22,617 bases of DNA from JBOHHR01 sp050740975 (GCA_050740975.1 JBOIEE010000040.1:1-22617); one strand, 5' to 3'; counted from the first letter of the stretch, positions 1 through 8,671 are shown. The notes: a model not told the origin generated them from the letters alone. Numbers and translations are program-made.

Positions 1-606
1 GAGCGGGTGCTTGCCGCAATTGGTTTTTCCTTGGGGGGCAACGCACTGCTCAAGTACCTCGGTGAAGCAGGGAATGCTTCCTTGCTGTCTGCCGCCGCTG
101 CGGTGTCCGTGCCGTTCGAGCTCGACAAGGCGGCGCGCAAGTTGGAGGCAGGATCCTCCCGCATTTACCAGTGGTACCTGTTACGAAAACTACGGGCTAA
201 GGCAAGAGCCAAGGGTTTGGCTTCCCCCGGTGAACTTAGACGCCTCAAGACCTTGCGCCAGTTCGACGACCGGATCACGGCGCCGCTGCACGGCTTCGAG
301 GGCGTCGATGATTACTACCGGCGCGCGAGCTGCCGTCAGTACCTGCAAGGCATTGCGGTTCCAACGCTGATCCTGCATGCCGAAGACGATCCATTTTTGC
401 CACCGGAGGCAATCCCCAGCCCCGCACAGATCTCTGAAACCGTGCAACTAGAAATCAGCCCGCAGGGTGGACACGTGGGATTCGTCTCCGGTAAGAGGCC
501 ACTGCGTCCTCGTTTCTGGTTGGAATCGCGGATCCTGGATTTCCTTAAGGACGCTTTTTCTACGGGTTCGAAATGCTCGCCCTCACAGAAAAAAGGAGGA
601 CATTGA
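1..606 (+). CDS. yheT: YheT-like alpha/beta hydrolase, C-terminal part (5' end outside window)
   Basis: The reading frame is open from base 1, so the start lies upstream and about 201 codons are visible. The nucleophile elbow GFSLGGN is at visible residues 8-14, with the presumed catalytic Ser at 10. It is followed by a run like the 'LLKYLGE' typical of the YheT/COG0429 hydrolases. Near the end, LILHAEDDPFLP offers the acid residue and GGHVGFVSG the catalytic His, so the triad appears complete. The physiological substrate of this family is not established, although esterase-type activity is known for members. The last 20 or so residues are polar and Lys/Ser-rich and look poorly conserved. The gene is followed after about 108 bp by yajQ on the same strand. 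The family call is confident; the role is not. Confidence 0.85.
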   Translation, partial: ERVLAAIGFSLGGNALLKYLGEAGNASLLSAAAAVSVPFELDKAARKLEAGSSRIYQWYLLRKLRAKARAKGLASPGELRRLKTLRQFDDRITAPLHGFEGVDDYYRRASCRQYLQGIAVPTLILHAEDDPFLPPEAIPSPAQISETVQLEISPQGGHVGFVSGKRPLRPRFWLESRILDFLKDAFSTGSKCSPSQKKGGH

Positions 607-714
607 GTCGATCATCTTGAACTTTTTGGAACAGCACGCGCGATGCACGCTCGTCAATGGCGCGCCCAGGTTGTAGGATCGCAGGGCAACAGTATCATCT
701 GCGAGGTAGATTTA

Positions 715-1197
715 ATGCCTTCTTTCGACGTCGTATCCCAGGTCGATCAGCACGAATTACGCAACGCCGTCGATCAAACTAACCGTGAGATCGAGAAACG
801 CTTCGATTTCAAGGGAACGGTGGCCCGGATCGAACAGTCCGGACGAGAGCTCACGATCATCGGGGAAACCGAGTTTCAAATCCGCCAGATCGTGGAAATC
901 TTGCATGTAAAGATGGCGAAACGAGGCATCGATTTAGGGTGCCTGCAAGCGGGTGAGATAATAGAATCCGGAAAAGAAAACCGACAAACCATCTTCGCTA
1001 AGCATGGAATCGACAAGGAAACAGCCAAAGCGATCCTTAAGGCTGTCAAGGAAAGCAAGCTCAAAGTACAAGCGATGGTGCAAGGCGAAGAGGTAAGAGT
1101 CACAGGGAAAAAACGCGATGACCTACAAGAGGTCATCCGCACCTTGCGAGAGAAAGATTTCGGCCAACCGCTGCAGTATATCAACTTTCGCGAATAG
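715..1197 (+). CDS. yajQ: YajQ family nucleotide-binding protein
   Basis: The product is 160 aa, matching the usual YajQ length of about 160. It starts MPSFDVVSQVD, the family's characteristic beginning, and ends with the typical FGQPLQYINFRE. The internal segments IEKRFDFKGT and AIGDIEKR-like repeats of the two ferredoxin-like domains are recognisable, as is KHGIDKETAKAI. The ATG at 715 was chosen because it restores this conserved N-terminus and has GAGGT about 8 nt upstream. The frame stays open to 643, but the extra 24 residues resemble nothing in the family. YajQ proteins bind nucleotides, and a Xanthomonas homologue is reported to bind cyclic di-GMP and affect transcription. A cytoplasmic location is expected. 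Convergent with egtD, 53 bp away. Confidence 0.95.
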   Translation: MPSFDVVSQVDQHELRNAVDQTNREIEKRFDFKGTVARIEQSGRELTIIGETEFQIRQIVEILHVKMAKRGIDLGCLQAGEIIESGKENRQTIFAKHGIDKETAKAILKAVKESKLKVQAMVQGEEVRVTGKKRDDLQEVIRTLREKDFGQPLQYINFRE

Positions 1198-1250
1198 CCT
1201 ATCCAAAGAATGCAGTCTATAGTCGCGCCTCCTGGAGCTATGGTCCGGCT

Positions 1251-2261
1251 CTATAACCTGGCGCCCGGCCGTGCCAAAGCCAATGAATACGCCGGGTGCT
1301 GGGTCTCGTAGTGTACCTCGACGCGAAACCCCGCTTCGCTCAGGAGTTGCTCCAAGCCCTGGTGGGTAAACTTGCGACTGATTTCGGTGCGGATCGGTTC
1401 TCCTTCTGCCAAATGCAAGCGTTCATCGAGCAACGGGAAACGGACTTTTTGAGGGCGACTCGGGAGCAAGTACATTTCGATGCGGCGGGCGAATGGATTG
1501 AAATGCGCATAATGGTGGAATGCCTCCAGATCAAAATCGGCGCCGCTTCGCTTATTGATCACGCGCAGCATGTTGAGGTTAAAGCAAGCCGTCAGCCCGG
1601 CGCCATCGTTGTAGGCGGCATGTAGAAGGTGCGCGGGCTTGATGCGATCGGCGCCAAGAAGCAGCCAGTCACCATCGTTCATGAAGCGGCACAATTCACT
1701 CAAGAATTCTAGCGCCTCTACAGCTTCGAAGTTTCCGATGGTGCTGCCCAAAAACAGCGCTAGCTTGGTGCCGCCTTTGGCTGGAAAATGCGCCAGTCCC
1801 GCCGAATAATCACCAATAAGCGCTTGTACCCGCAGCCAGGAATACTCTTGGATTAAACGACGCCCGGTCTCAAACAGCATCGTATGGCAAACATCGAACG
1901 GCGCATAAATTGGGAAGTACCCTTGTGCTCCACAAGCATCGAGCAAGCGCCGCGTCTTGCGCGATGCGCCGCTGCCGAATTCCACGATGCGCGCGGGATG
2001 AACGATATCGATGATCTCTGAGGCATACTGCGCGAGCAATGCGTCTTCTGCCCGCGTGAGGTAGTATTCCGGCCGATCACAGATGCGGTCGAACAAGGCC
2101 GACCCTGTCGCGTCATAGAAGTATTTTGGTGGCAGCGTACGGGGTGTAGAAAACAGCCCATCGCGCAGATCATCGGCGAGATCTGGCACAGACTTGGATG
2201 GCCGCACCTCTTGCCAAGTGAGAGAGTCGTCTGCGCGCACGGGTGTCACACGTTTTTCCAT
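1251..2261 (-). CDS. egtD: EgtD-type L-histidine N-alpha-methyltransferase
   Basis: EgtD trimethylates histidine with S-adenosylmethionine to hercynine, the first step of ergothioneine synthesis. The protein, about 336 aa, shows the DUF2260/EgtD landmarks. These are LPPKYFYDATGSALF (residues 43-57), RPEYYLTRAE, the SAM-binding VEFGSGASRKT (93-103), LFLGSTIGNF, and FNLNMLRVIN. The C-terminal IRTEISRKF carries the Glu-x-Ser pair that holds the histidine amino group in the mycobacterial enzyme. I chose the ATG at 2261 because AAGGA lies about 10 nt upstream. The in-frame ATG at 2303 has no visible ribosome site. No egtB, egtC or egtE is visible nearby; yajQ is convergent and a protease gene is divergent. 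The family is secure. The end product (hercynine or ergothioneine) cannot be decided from this window. Confidence 0.9.
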   Translation of the reverse strand: MEKRVTPVRADDSLTWQEVRPSKSVPDLADDLRDGLFSTPRTLPPKYFYDATGSALFDRICDRPEYYLTRAEDALLAQYASEIIDIVHPARIVEFGSGASRKTRRLLDACGAQGYFPIYAPFDVCHTMLFETGRRLIQEYSWLRVQALIGDYSAGLAHFPAKGGTKLALFLGSTIGNFEAVEALEFLSELCRFMNDGDWLLLGADRIKPAHLLHAAYNDGAGLTACFNLNMLRVINKRSGADFDLEAFHHYAHFNPFARRIEMYLLPSRPQKVRFPLLDERLHLAEGEPIRTEISRKFTHQGLEQLLSEAGFRVEVHYETQHPAYSLALARPGARL

Positions 2262-2479
2262 CGAGCGCAGATCCTTCTTATTGGTGAAGCTATAGGTTAC
2301 CATCTAGCGGGTTGATGAAAAAGTGCGCTCCTCTAGTGGCGTGCTTGCTCGCCGCTCACTATCTGCCTGATATGTCTCGCGGCTCAACACGTGCGTCGCG
2401 CAGCGGGGCTGTTTGCAACGTTTGAATTAACCTGCGAAAGCGCAGAATTTAAACCGTGCTAACCTCCGTGGCGTGAAGC

Positions 2480-3010
2480 ATGAAGCCCATAGAAAACCCC
2501 TCGCAATCAGTCACTAAACGCCTCGGCGGAACGATGATTACCTTGACCTGGCTACTGGCGCTTGCCTTGCTGACCTTGATTTTCAACGATTGGTTGGAGG
2601 GCCAACGCAACCCGAACCCGCAGCTTACCAGCAGCGGAACCGAACAAGACCAAGTGCGCTTAGTGCGAAACCGCTATGGGCATTATGTGGCCACCGGCCA
2701 CATCAAAGGGCACGAGGTGGAGGTTCTCCTGGACACCGGCGCCACCGACGTATCGATACCGGGGGCCTTAGCAAAACGCCTTGGGCTAATGCCAGGAGCC
2801 GCAGTGGCGGCGCACACCGCCAACGGGATCATCGAGGTCTATCTCACCACAGTGCCCCAGATCGCATTGGGCTCGATTGTAATTGAGGACGTCGCCGCCC
2901 ACATCAATCCTCATATCAGGGGCGACGCAGTGCTGCTCGGTATGAGTTTTCTGAAACATCTTGAATTCACCCAGAGCGGCGATACCCTGACTTTGCGCCA
3001 ATCCCGGTGA
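2480..3010 (+). CDS. Membrane-anchored retropepsin-like aspartic protease (TIGR02281-type)
   Basis: The 176-aa protein has one N-terminal hydrophobic segment (about residues 20-37, ITLTWLLALALLTLIF), then a polar linker rich in Asn/Gln. A single-domain retropepsin fold follows. Its catalytic motif LLDTGATDVSIP is at about 83-94, and a second family motif LLGMSFLKHLEF lies near residue 154. One Asp-Thr-Gly per chain implies that it works as a homodimer. The fold and anchor place it facing the periplasm from the inner membrane. The preceding KRLGGTM sequence is also common in this family, which supports the ATG at 2480 rather than the internal ATG at 2534. Its substrate is unknown. It is divergent from egtD, with 218 bp between the chosen starts, and convergent with the yciA-like gene. 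Confidence 0.88.
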   Translation: MKPIENPSQSVTKRLGGTMITLTWLLALALLTLIFNDWLEGQRNPNPQLTSSGTEQDQVRLVRNRYGHYVATGHIKGHEVEVLLDTGATDVSIPGALAKRLGLMPGAAVAAHTANGIIEVYLTTVPQIALGSIVIEDVAAHINPHIRGDAVLLGMSFLKHLEFTQSGDTLTLRQSR

Positions 3011-3096
3011 AAGTCGGTATCCCTTGCAGCACCAGTAGATATCTTCGAAATGCTCGTTCTCGGTCCTTTTTGAACCAAACGGCTTAAAACCGGCAG

Positions 3097-3492
3097 TCAC
3101 ATCTCGGCCGGTTTCTCGCCGCGCACGACTCGCGGCGCTCCTCGGTCATCGATGGCGACGTACGTTAGGGTAGCCTCTGTCACCTTTATGCACTCTACGT
3201 TTTCCGGATTACGCTCCACATACACTTCGACTTTGACCGTGATCGAGGTGCGCCCAACTCGGACGATCTCTGCGTAAAAGCTCACCACGTCGCCCACGTG
3301 CACCGGTTGGTGGAATTCGAATTGATTCACGGCGACGGTGACAACTTTCCCGTGGGCGTAGCGGACCGCGGGAATACTCCCCGCTATGTCGGCGTGGGAC
3401 ATGATCCAGCCGCCGAAGATGGAACCCGCATAATTAGTGTCTGATGGCATGGGGACGATGCGCAATGTGGGCTCTTTGTTGGGTAAGGTCAC
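3097..3492 (-). CDS. yciA: YciA-like acyl-CoA thioesterase (hotdog fold)
   Basis: This predicts a 131-aa single-hotdog thioesterase, the usual YciA size. The active-site helix region NYAGSIFGGWIMSHADIAG is well conserved, with Asp in the position used by YciA enzymes. VVTVAVNQFEFHQPVHVGD and VTEATLTYVAIDD complete the fold. The family hydrolyses acyl-CoA to free acid and CoA in the cytoplasm. The chosen start is GTG at 3492, giving MTLPNKEPTLRIVPMPSDTN. It lies 16 nt beyond the fadJ stop codon, and no ATG is available. A longer open frame to 3660 runs back inside fadJ and is not family-like. Its position as last gene after fadI and fadJ suggests co-transcription and a role in releasing acyl groups or sparing CoA during beta-oxidation. 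That role is inferred. Confidence 0.88.
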   Translation of the reverse strand: MTLPNKEPTLRIVPMPSDTNYAGSIFGGWIMSHADIAGSIPAVRYAHGKVVTVAVNQFEFHQPVHVGDVVSFYAEIVRVGRTSITVKVEVYVERNPENVECIKVTEATLTYVAIDDRGAPRVVRGEKPAEM

Positions 3493-3508
3493 GGCTATGA
3501 ACGCGGCT

Positions 3509-5545
3509 TTAGCCGGATAATGAATCCCAGCCGGTATCCGGTACAAACCGCTGCCCGTACCTGCCCTCGAATTCGTGCAGTCGCGCGATGATTTCCGCCT
3601 TCCCCCGGCGCGCCAAGTAGTGCATAGGGCCGCCACGAAATGGCGCGAATCCCGTTCCAAACACCATACCGGCGTCCAACAGATCGGCGTCTTCTACTAC
3701 GCGCTCACGCAGGCAAGCCATGGACTCGTTCAGCATGGGCAGGATCAATCGATCGACGATCAAGGCGTTTTCGGCGATTTTAGGGAACCGTGCCCGCTTA
3801 CGCTCACCTTTCTTATACCGGTAAAACCCTTGGCCGGTCTTGCGGCCGAGATGGCCTTGGTCGACCAGTTGCCGTAGCCTGGCGGGGATGGTTAAGCCCT
3901 TGCTCTTCCCGAGGATCTGACCTACGGAAAGGCAGACATCGAGCCCCACCGTGTCGGCCAGCTCCAGCGGGCCCATGGGCATGCCGAAACCGCAAGCCGC
4001 GTGGTCTATGGCAGCGGGGCGCACTCCCTCTTCCAGGAGATGCACGGACTCCAAAAGATAGGGCATCAAAATGCGGTTGATAAGGAATCCGGGTGCGCTC
4101 TTTACCGGCAATGGCAGGCGATCGATCGCCTTCACGAATACCGCTGCCTTAGCCACCAGATCATCGCCGCTCGCAGATCCGCCGATCACCTCGACCAACG
4201 GCATCTTCGCTACCGGGTTGAAGAAATGCAAGCCCACCAAGTGCGTAGAATCATTGAACGCCTCTTGCAATCGCTCTAACGGGATACTCGAGGTGTTGGT
4301 TGCCACAAAGGCCCCGCGTTTGAGCTGTGGCTCGATCTGCTGGTAAAGCGTTTGTTTGGCCGGGAGATCTTCCACGATGGCTTCGATGATCAGATCTGCG
4401 CGCTGAAGCTGACGCCCTTCATGATCCGGTATCAAGCGATCCAAGGCCCCTTGGCGCTCGCGGGGATCGCTCAGGCGCTTGGAAAACAGCGCGTACGCGC
4501 GCTTTAGGGCGGGAGCGATCAATTCCGGCGCCCGGTCCTGGAGTGTCACCTTGAACCCCCGCAAGGCACACCACGCGGCGATATCGCCACCCATGGTGCC
4601 GGCACCGATGACATGCACGTGTCGCGGAGTGAAATCCGAGGAACGGCCCCACATTCTCACCCGCTCGCGCAAGAAAAAAAGCCGCGCCAGGCTTTTCGCT
4701 GTTTCGCCGGTGATCAACTGCGCGACCGACCGGCTTTCCTCGGCCAACATGCGCTTTGGATCGTGGCCGTGCTGGCGCCAGAGATCGATCAAAGCGAAAG
4801 GCGCTGGATAGTGCGAGGGATCGACTTTTTTACTTGCTTCGCGGCGCAAATACCAGGCTAGTGGTGGGCGCACTAGCGGATGATTGGTTAAGAGCGGAAG
4901 CACGGTCGCCCGGCGCCCTTGCACTTTTTGTACAGCAAGGGAGGATGCGGCGCGGTCCAGCTGACGCAGTGGGACCACCCGGTCGACAAAGCCCAAGCGT
5001 AAGGCTCGCCGTGCATCCACGGTGCGTCCGCTGAGCATGAGATCCATGGCCAAAGGCGCGCCGATAAGCCGAGTCAAACGCACCGTACCGCCAAAACCAG
5101 GATGGATCCCGAGCAAGACCTCGGGGAGCCCCAACCGGGTTTTTGGGTCGTCCAAAGCGATCCGGTAGCGACAGGCCAGCGCCAACTCGAGACCGCCACC
5201 GAGGCAAAAGCCATGGATGCGCGCTACCGTGGGAAACGGCAAAGCTTCCAGGCGATCGACGATCGCCTGCCCACGGGCGACCAAAGCAGCCGCTTCGGAC
5301 CCATCACTAAGCTGTGTGAATTCGCGAACGTCGGCCCCCGCAATAAACCCATTCTCTTTGCCCGACACGATCACCATACCCGCCGGAGCCGCCGCGCTTA
5401 TTTCATCGAGCATCCCGTCGAGCTCTTCCAAGACTTCCGCCGAGAGCACGTTGGTGCTCGCACCCCGTTTGTCGAGCGTAAGCCAAGCGACGTTACGAGC
5501 ATCCACTTCGAAGCGTCGCCAATGTTTGAACGCTTGTAGTGTCAT
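3509..5545 (-). CDS. fadJ: Bifunctional enoyl-CoA hydratase / 3-hydroxyacyl-CoA dehydrogenase
   Basis: This 678-aa fusion enzyme carries out the middle two steps of fatty acid beta-oxidation. The N-terminal crotonase domain has the oxyanion segment FIAGADVREF (67-76) and both catalytic glutamates, E120 in GGGLELALAC and E142 in GLPEVLLGIHPGFGG. The dehydrogenase half begins with the NAD-binding GAGTMG (314-319). It has the catalytic His440 in GLHFFNPVAKMPLVEVI with partner Glu452. The C-terminal helical domains contain PGFLINRIL and GRKTGQGFYRY. The length is slightly below E. coli FadJ (714) and there is no truncation at either end. The gene starts 9 nt after the fadI stop, so the two are expected to make the subunits of one trifunctional complex. 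FadB is the close alternative. The order fadI-fadJ favours the FadJ name. Confidence 0.92.
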   Translation of the reverse strand: MTLQAFKHWRRFEVDARNVAWLTLDKRGASTNVLSAEVLEELDGMLDEISAAAPAGMVIVSGKENGFIAGADVREFTQLSDGSEAAALVARGQAIVDRLEALPFPTVARIHGFCLGGGLELALACRYRIALDDPKTRLGLPEVLLGIHPGFGGTVRLTRLIGAPLAMDLMLSGRTVDARRALRLGFVDRVVPLRQLDRAASSLAVQKVQGRRATVLPLLTNHPLVRPPLAWYLRREASKKVDPSHYPAPFALIDLWRQHGHDPKRMLAEESRSVAQLITGETAKSLARLFFLRERVRMWGRSSDFTPRHVHVIGAGTMGGDIAAWCALRGFKVTLQDRAPELIAPALKRAYALFSKRLSDPRERQGALDRLIPDHEGRQLQRADLIIEAIVEDLPAKQTLYQQIEPQLKRGAFVATNTSSIPLERLQEAFNDSTHLVGLHFFNPVAKMPLVEVIGGSASGDDLVAKAAVFVKAIDRLPLPVKSAPGFLINRILMPYLLESVHLLEEGVRPAAIDHAACGFGMPMGPLELADTVGLDVCLSVGQILGKSKGLTIPARLRQLVDQGHLGRKTGQGFYRYKKGERKRARFPKIAENALIVDRLILPMLNESMACLRERVVEDADLLDAGMVFGTGFAPFRGGPMHYLARRGKAEIIARLHEFEGRYGQRFVPDTGWDSLSG

Positions 5546-5554
5546 TGCGCCGAG

Positions 5555-6862
5555 CTAGCCCCCCCGCTCCACCAACATCGCGCCACCTTGCCCACCACCC
5601 ACGCACAGGGTCGCGATACCCCGGGTGCCTCCTCTGCGGGCTAAGACGTGCACCAGATGCAACACGATGCGCGCCCCGCTGGCGCCCACGGGATGGCCTA
5701 AGCTGATCCCTCCCCCGTCTACGTTTATACGCTCCGGATCGATCTCGCCCATAGCCTTATCCAATCCCAGCTCTGTCCGGCAGCAATCCCTGTCGCGCCA
5801 GAAGTGAAGGCAAGCTAAGACTTGCGCCGCAAAGGCTTCGTTTATCTCCCAGTAGTCCATGTTCCCCAAGCCCAGGCGGTAGCGCTGTAATAAAGGTGTG
5901 CTGGCATAGACGGGGCCTAGTCCCATTTGACGCGGATCCAAGGCGGCCCATTGCACATCCACAATGCGCCCCAGAATGGGCAGCTTATGGCGCTGTACAG
6001 CGTCGCCACTTGCCAAGATCAAGCAGGCAGCCCCATCGGTGATCTGCGCGCTGTTGCCGGCCGTCACCTGCCCGAACTCGCGGTCGAAAACCGGCTTTAA
6101 ACGGCTCAAGGACTCCATTGTGCTATCGGGACGCACACCGTCGTCCTTCGCATAGTGATTCCCTTTCCAGTCATACACCGTCTCGATCTCGCAGAGCTGT
6201 CCATTGGACTGAGCGGCAGCCAAGCGCTTGTGGCTTTGCATAGCGTACTCATCCATGGCCTCACGGGTAATACCGAATCGGTAGGCCAGCTCTTCGGCCG
6301 TCTGTCCCATAGAAAGCCCCACGACGGGATCGGTTAAACCGCGCAACAATCCGCTGACCGGTTTCAAGTAGCTTGGCCTAAATCGGACCAGTGCCTTGAT
6401 GCGACTCCAAGCATCGTTAGAGCGGGTCAGCTCGCCCAGCCATCCCACCATGGGCAGATCAAACAGCACAGGGGCGTGACTCATGCTCTCGCTGCCGCCG
6501 GCCAGCACCAGATCGCAGCGCCCGCTTGCGATGTCACGGGCCGCGCAATCCAATGCCTGTAGTCCAGAGGCACAATTGCGCTGCACGGTCCATCCCGGCA
6601 CTCGGTCGCCGCAACCCAACCGCAAAGCGATCACGCGAGCGATGTTAGACTCATCCGGCCCCGGTGCGATGCATCCAAAAATAAGCTCATCGAGTTGCGC
6701 CGGTTCGAACGGCTGCCGCGCCAACAATCCTCTCGCCGCCGCCACTGCTAGGTCAGACGCGCGAAACGGTCCCGGTTTGCCGCGCGCTTTCAGAAAAGGC
6801 GTGCGGCTGCCATCGACGATGTAAACTGGCCGCCCAAAGCGCGCAAAGCTTTTACTCTCCAT
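5555..6862 (-). CDS. fadI: 3-ketoacyl-CoA thiolase
   Basis: The 435-aa thiolase is the same length as E. coli FadI (436 aa). It cleaves 3-ketoacyl-CoA with CoA to acetyl-CoA and a shortened acyl-CoA. The nucleophilic Cys97 lies in VQRNCASGLQALD. The other catalytic loops are intact: INEAFAAQ, GHPVGASGAR (His) and the C-terminal CVGGGQGGA (second Cys). The ATG at 6862 was chosen by family length. A TTG at 6901 would add 13 residues, and neither start has a clear ribosome site. It is the first gene of a tight minus-strand unit with fadJ and the thioesterase. The 115 bp upstream should hold its promoter, but I could not identify boxes with confidence. Confidence 0.92.
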   Translation of the reverse strand: MESKSFARFGRPVYIVDGSRTPFLKARGKPGPFRASDLAVAAARGLLARQPFEPAQLDELIFGCIAPGPDESNIARVIALRLGCGDRVPGWTVQRNCASGLQALDCAARDIASGRCDLVLAGGSESMSHAPVLFDLPMVGWLGELTRSNDAWSRIKALVRFRPSYLKPVSGLLRGLTDPVVGLSMGQTAEELAYRFGITREAMDEYAMQSHKRLAAAQSNGQLCEIETVYDWKGNHYAKDDGVRPDSTMESLSRLKPVFDREFGQVTAGNSAQITDGAACLILASGDAVQRHKLPILGRIVDVQWAALDPRQMGLGPVYASTPLLQRYRLGLGNMDYWEINEAFAAQVLACLHFWRDRDCCRTELGLDKAMGEIDPERINVDGGGISLGHPVGASGARIVLHLVHVLARRGGTRGIATLCVGGGQGGAMLVERGG

Positions 6863-6977
6863 TGCGTTGTTCAGGCCGTATGCAGCGATCGTTTCTAGCA
6901 AGCCGCTAGATGCAACTCACCCACTACCTCAGCAATATAACGGCTTAGCACTCGGCGTCATTACCATTACAATACGG

Positions 6978-8179
6978 TCATATCGTTGCGATGAGGCGTT
7001 CCCACTGTGCCATGGCCACTGTTTTTTCATAGGAACATTCAAACAGTGCTCGAGCCCTTTGCCCCATTTGCGATTTCAATGAGACGTTTGTGTAGAGTTC
7101 TCCTATGCATGCGGCAAGACGCGGTGCGTCCCCTACCGACACCGCGAAACCGCAGCCTTCGCGCCGCAACAGCTCTGGAATTTCCCCGGCTTGGTCTCCT
7201 ATATAAATCGTTGGCTTACCCGCGGCAGCGATCCCGTAAAACTTGCTCGGCACTATAAGTCCTTCCAGCTCGGGACGGAGCGATATCAGATGTACGTCAG
7301 CTAAACCGAGACTATACGTAAGTAGGTCACTCGGCTGATACGGCTTAAAGATGACGTTAGATAAGTTCTTTCCCCTTACTGCTTCCTCTACGGGTTGCCG
7401 TTGCACACCATCGCCGATAAGAACAAAAACAATACCAGGCTCTGATGTTAATAGCGCCGCAGCGCCTATTATGGTATGAAACTCGTGCGCGCGCCCCATA
7501 TTCCCTGAATAGCAGACGATGAATCGGTGTTGAAGATCCCATTCCTTAATTAGGACGTTACTTTTTCTTGCGATGGGTCTTATGGACCCGTCTGCCCAAT
7601 TCGGTATCACGCGGATCGCTTTGTCCGAGACCCCTTCCGAACGCAACCTCTGAGCCATTAGGTTCCCTATTACAACGTTGCATCGTGCAGCACGGAGAGA
7701 TTTATTACGCAGACTTCGAATTCCCTGTTCGATAAAACGCACTCCCCACACACCGAGATTGCTCGCCACCTCGGGAAACAGATCCTGGATCCAATTGATC
7801 TGAGCCGCCCCACGCACCCTCGCTGCGACCAGGCTCACTACTGACAGGAGCGGCGGGTCCGTCTTGGCGATCACTACATCTCCGACGCGGAGCATCTTGT
7901 ACAAGGACCAGCCCGAGCTCACATAGAAAGTGAGGTAATCGACGAACCGCCCCAAAATATTGTACCGCCCAAACCTAGAGCTCCAAGCCCTCCTCACCCG
8001 GACTTTGTTAACTATTTCAAAGCTTGGAAGGTTTGCCTTGCTGTCGCCGTATAATTGACGGCTGGTGATCGCATGGACTTCGTGGCCACGCGACGCAAAA
8101 AAAAAGCAAGACCTGTCGCCAACTGGCTCGTCGCTGACTGATCTGGATGAAAAAATCGATTAACAAAAACAATTTTCAT
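6978..8179 (-). pseudogene. WcaI-like group 1 glycosyltransferase, frame broken at a T9 run
   Basis: Two frames together encode one GT-B glycosyltransferase of about 400 aa. From ATG at 8179 the frame reads MKIVFVNRFFHPDQSATSQL, a classic N-terminus, as far as LATGLAFF. Here nine consecutive T on the minus strand (plus 8097-8105) shift the frame, and translation would stop near 8010. The second frame continues exactly where expected with ASRGHEVHAITSRQLYGD. It runs through INWIQDLFPE, VIPNWADGS, CYSGNMGRAHEF and LEGLIVPSKFYGIAAAGKP to the stop at 6978. One extra T (ten) or two fewer (seven) would join them. The cause may be a real mutation, a sequencing or assembly error, phase variation, or transcriptional slippage. 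The gene belongs to the polysaccharide module, and the enzyme would transfer a sugar at the cytoplasmic face. The donor and acceptor are unknown. Confidence 0.85.
8097..8105 (-). repeat. Homopolymer run of nine T (A9 on plus strand) inside the glycosyltransferase gene
   Basis: The plus strand shows nine A in a row. On the coding strand this gives GC-T9-GC at the exact point where the reading frame of the glycosyltransferase changes. Runs of this length are known slippage sites for DNA and RNA polymerases, and also a frequent source of sequencing indels. Which of these applies cannot be decided from one sequence. Confidence 0.9.
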
Positions 8180-8248
8180 AAAGCCAACAGCGTAGCGTTA
8201 AGGCCAATTCGGCGAACCCTATTAACCACAGCGCCCAAGTTACGTCGC

Positions 8249-8641
8249 TTATACACCGTTCGTACTGCAATCATCGTTTCTCCGTTGGGTCTGAAGGGCC
8301 ACCGCCAAGACCCCAAGCAAGCCACCGAGACCATCAGCTAGCACGTCGTACCAGCTTGGTTGCCGACCTGGTACAAACGACTGGTGAAATTCGTCGGAAA
8401 TCCCATAGAGGATAGTAACCGTTAGAACCACAACCATTCCTTTTTTGCGCAAGGTATTGTTTTAGCTAATAAACCAACCGCATAGCACGAAGTAAGCGAA
8501 GATTGCATAGAAACCAATATGGACGATTTTATCTCCCTCGGAAAACGGTTCCAGTGTTGTTGTTAGGGTGACGGAGGAAAAAGCGAAAATAACAATCGCC
8601 CATCCGATAGCCGCAATTCTAAAAGCGATCCGTTGCCTCAA
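8249..8641 (-). pseudogene. VanZ-like membrane protein, interrupted by an in-frame TAA
   Basis: One reading frame with a single internal stop encodes a VanZ-family protein of about 130 residues. The upstream part, from a possible TTG at 8641, gives RQRIAFRIAAIGWAIVIFAF (first membrane helix), then a segment ending in EGDKIVHIGFYAIFAYFVL (second helix). After CGWFIS comes TAA at 8462-8464. The same frame then resumes NNTLRKKGMVVVLTV and carries the family hallmark YGISDEFHQSFVPGRQPSW and a final helix DVLADGLGGLLG. A single base change (for example AAA or CAA to TAA) explains the break. VanZ-like proteins of unknown biochemical role often sit in exosortase-type polysaccharide clusters. The C-terminal 67 residues could be re-initiated from TTG at 8452. 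The start codon of the full gene is uncertain. Confidence 0.8.
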
Positions 8642-8671
8642 GGGTCGCTGTGCCGGGCTTTAAAGCCGGTC

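Noticed and set aside
590..676. Strong Shine-Dalgarno (AAAAGGAGG) at the end of the yheT-like gene, possibly for a short leader peptide
   Set aside because: No ATG, GTG or TTG lies at a suitable distance. The first TTG is about 17 nt away and gives only about 20 codons.
567..3056. Shared 13-mer TTCGAAATGCTCG at 567-579 and 3044-3056
   Set aside because: A few exact 13-base matches are expected by chance in 22.6 kb, and the flanks do not match.
8462..8464. Programmed read-through of the TAA in the VanZ-like gene
   Set aside because: There is no selenocysteine context (TAA rather than TGA) and no recognisable recoding signal. A nonsense mutation or sequence error is simpler.
8651..8669. Palindrome around GCTTTAAAGC just after the ATPase gene as a terminator
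   Set aside because: It has no T run on the minus strand and one unpaired base in the GC part, and the downstream VanZ frame begins within it.
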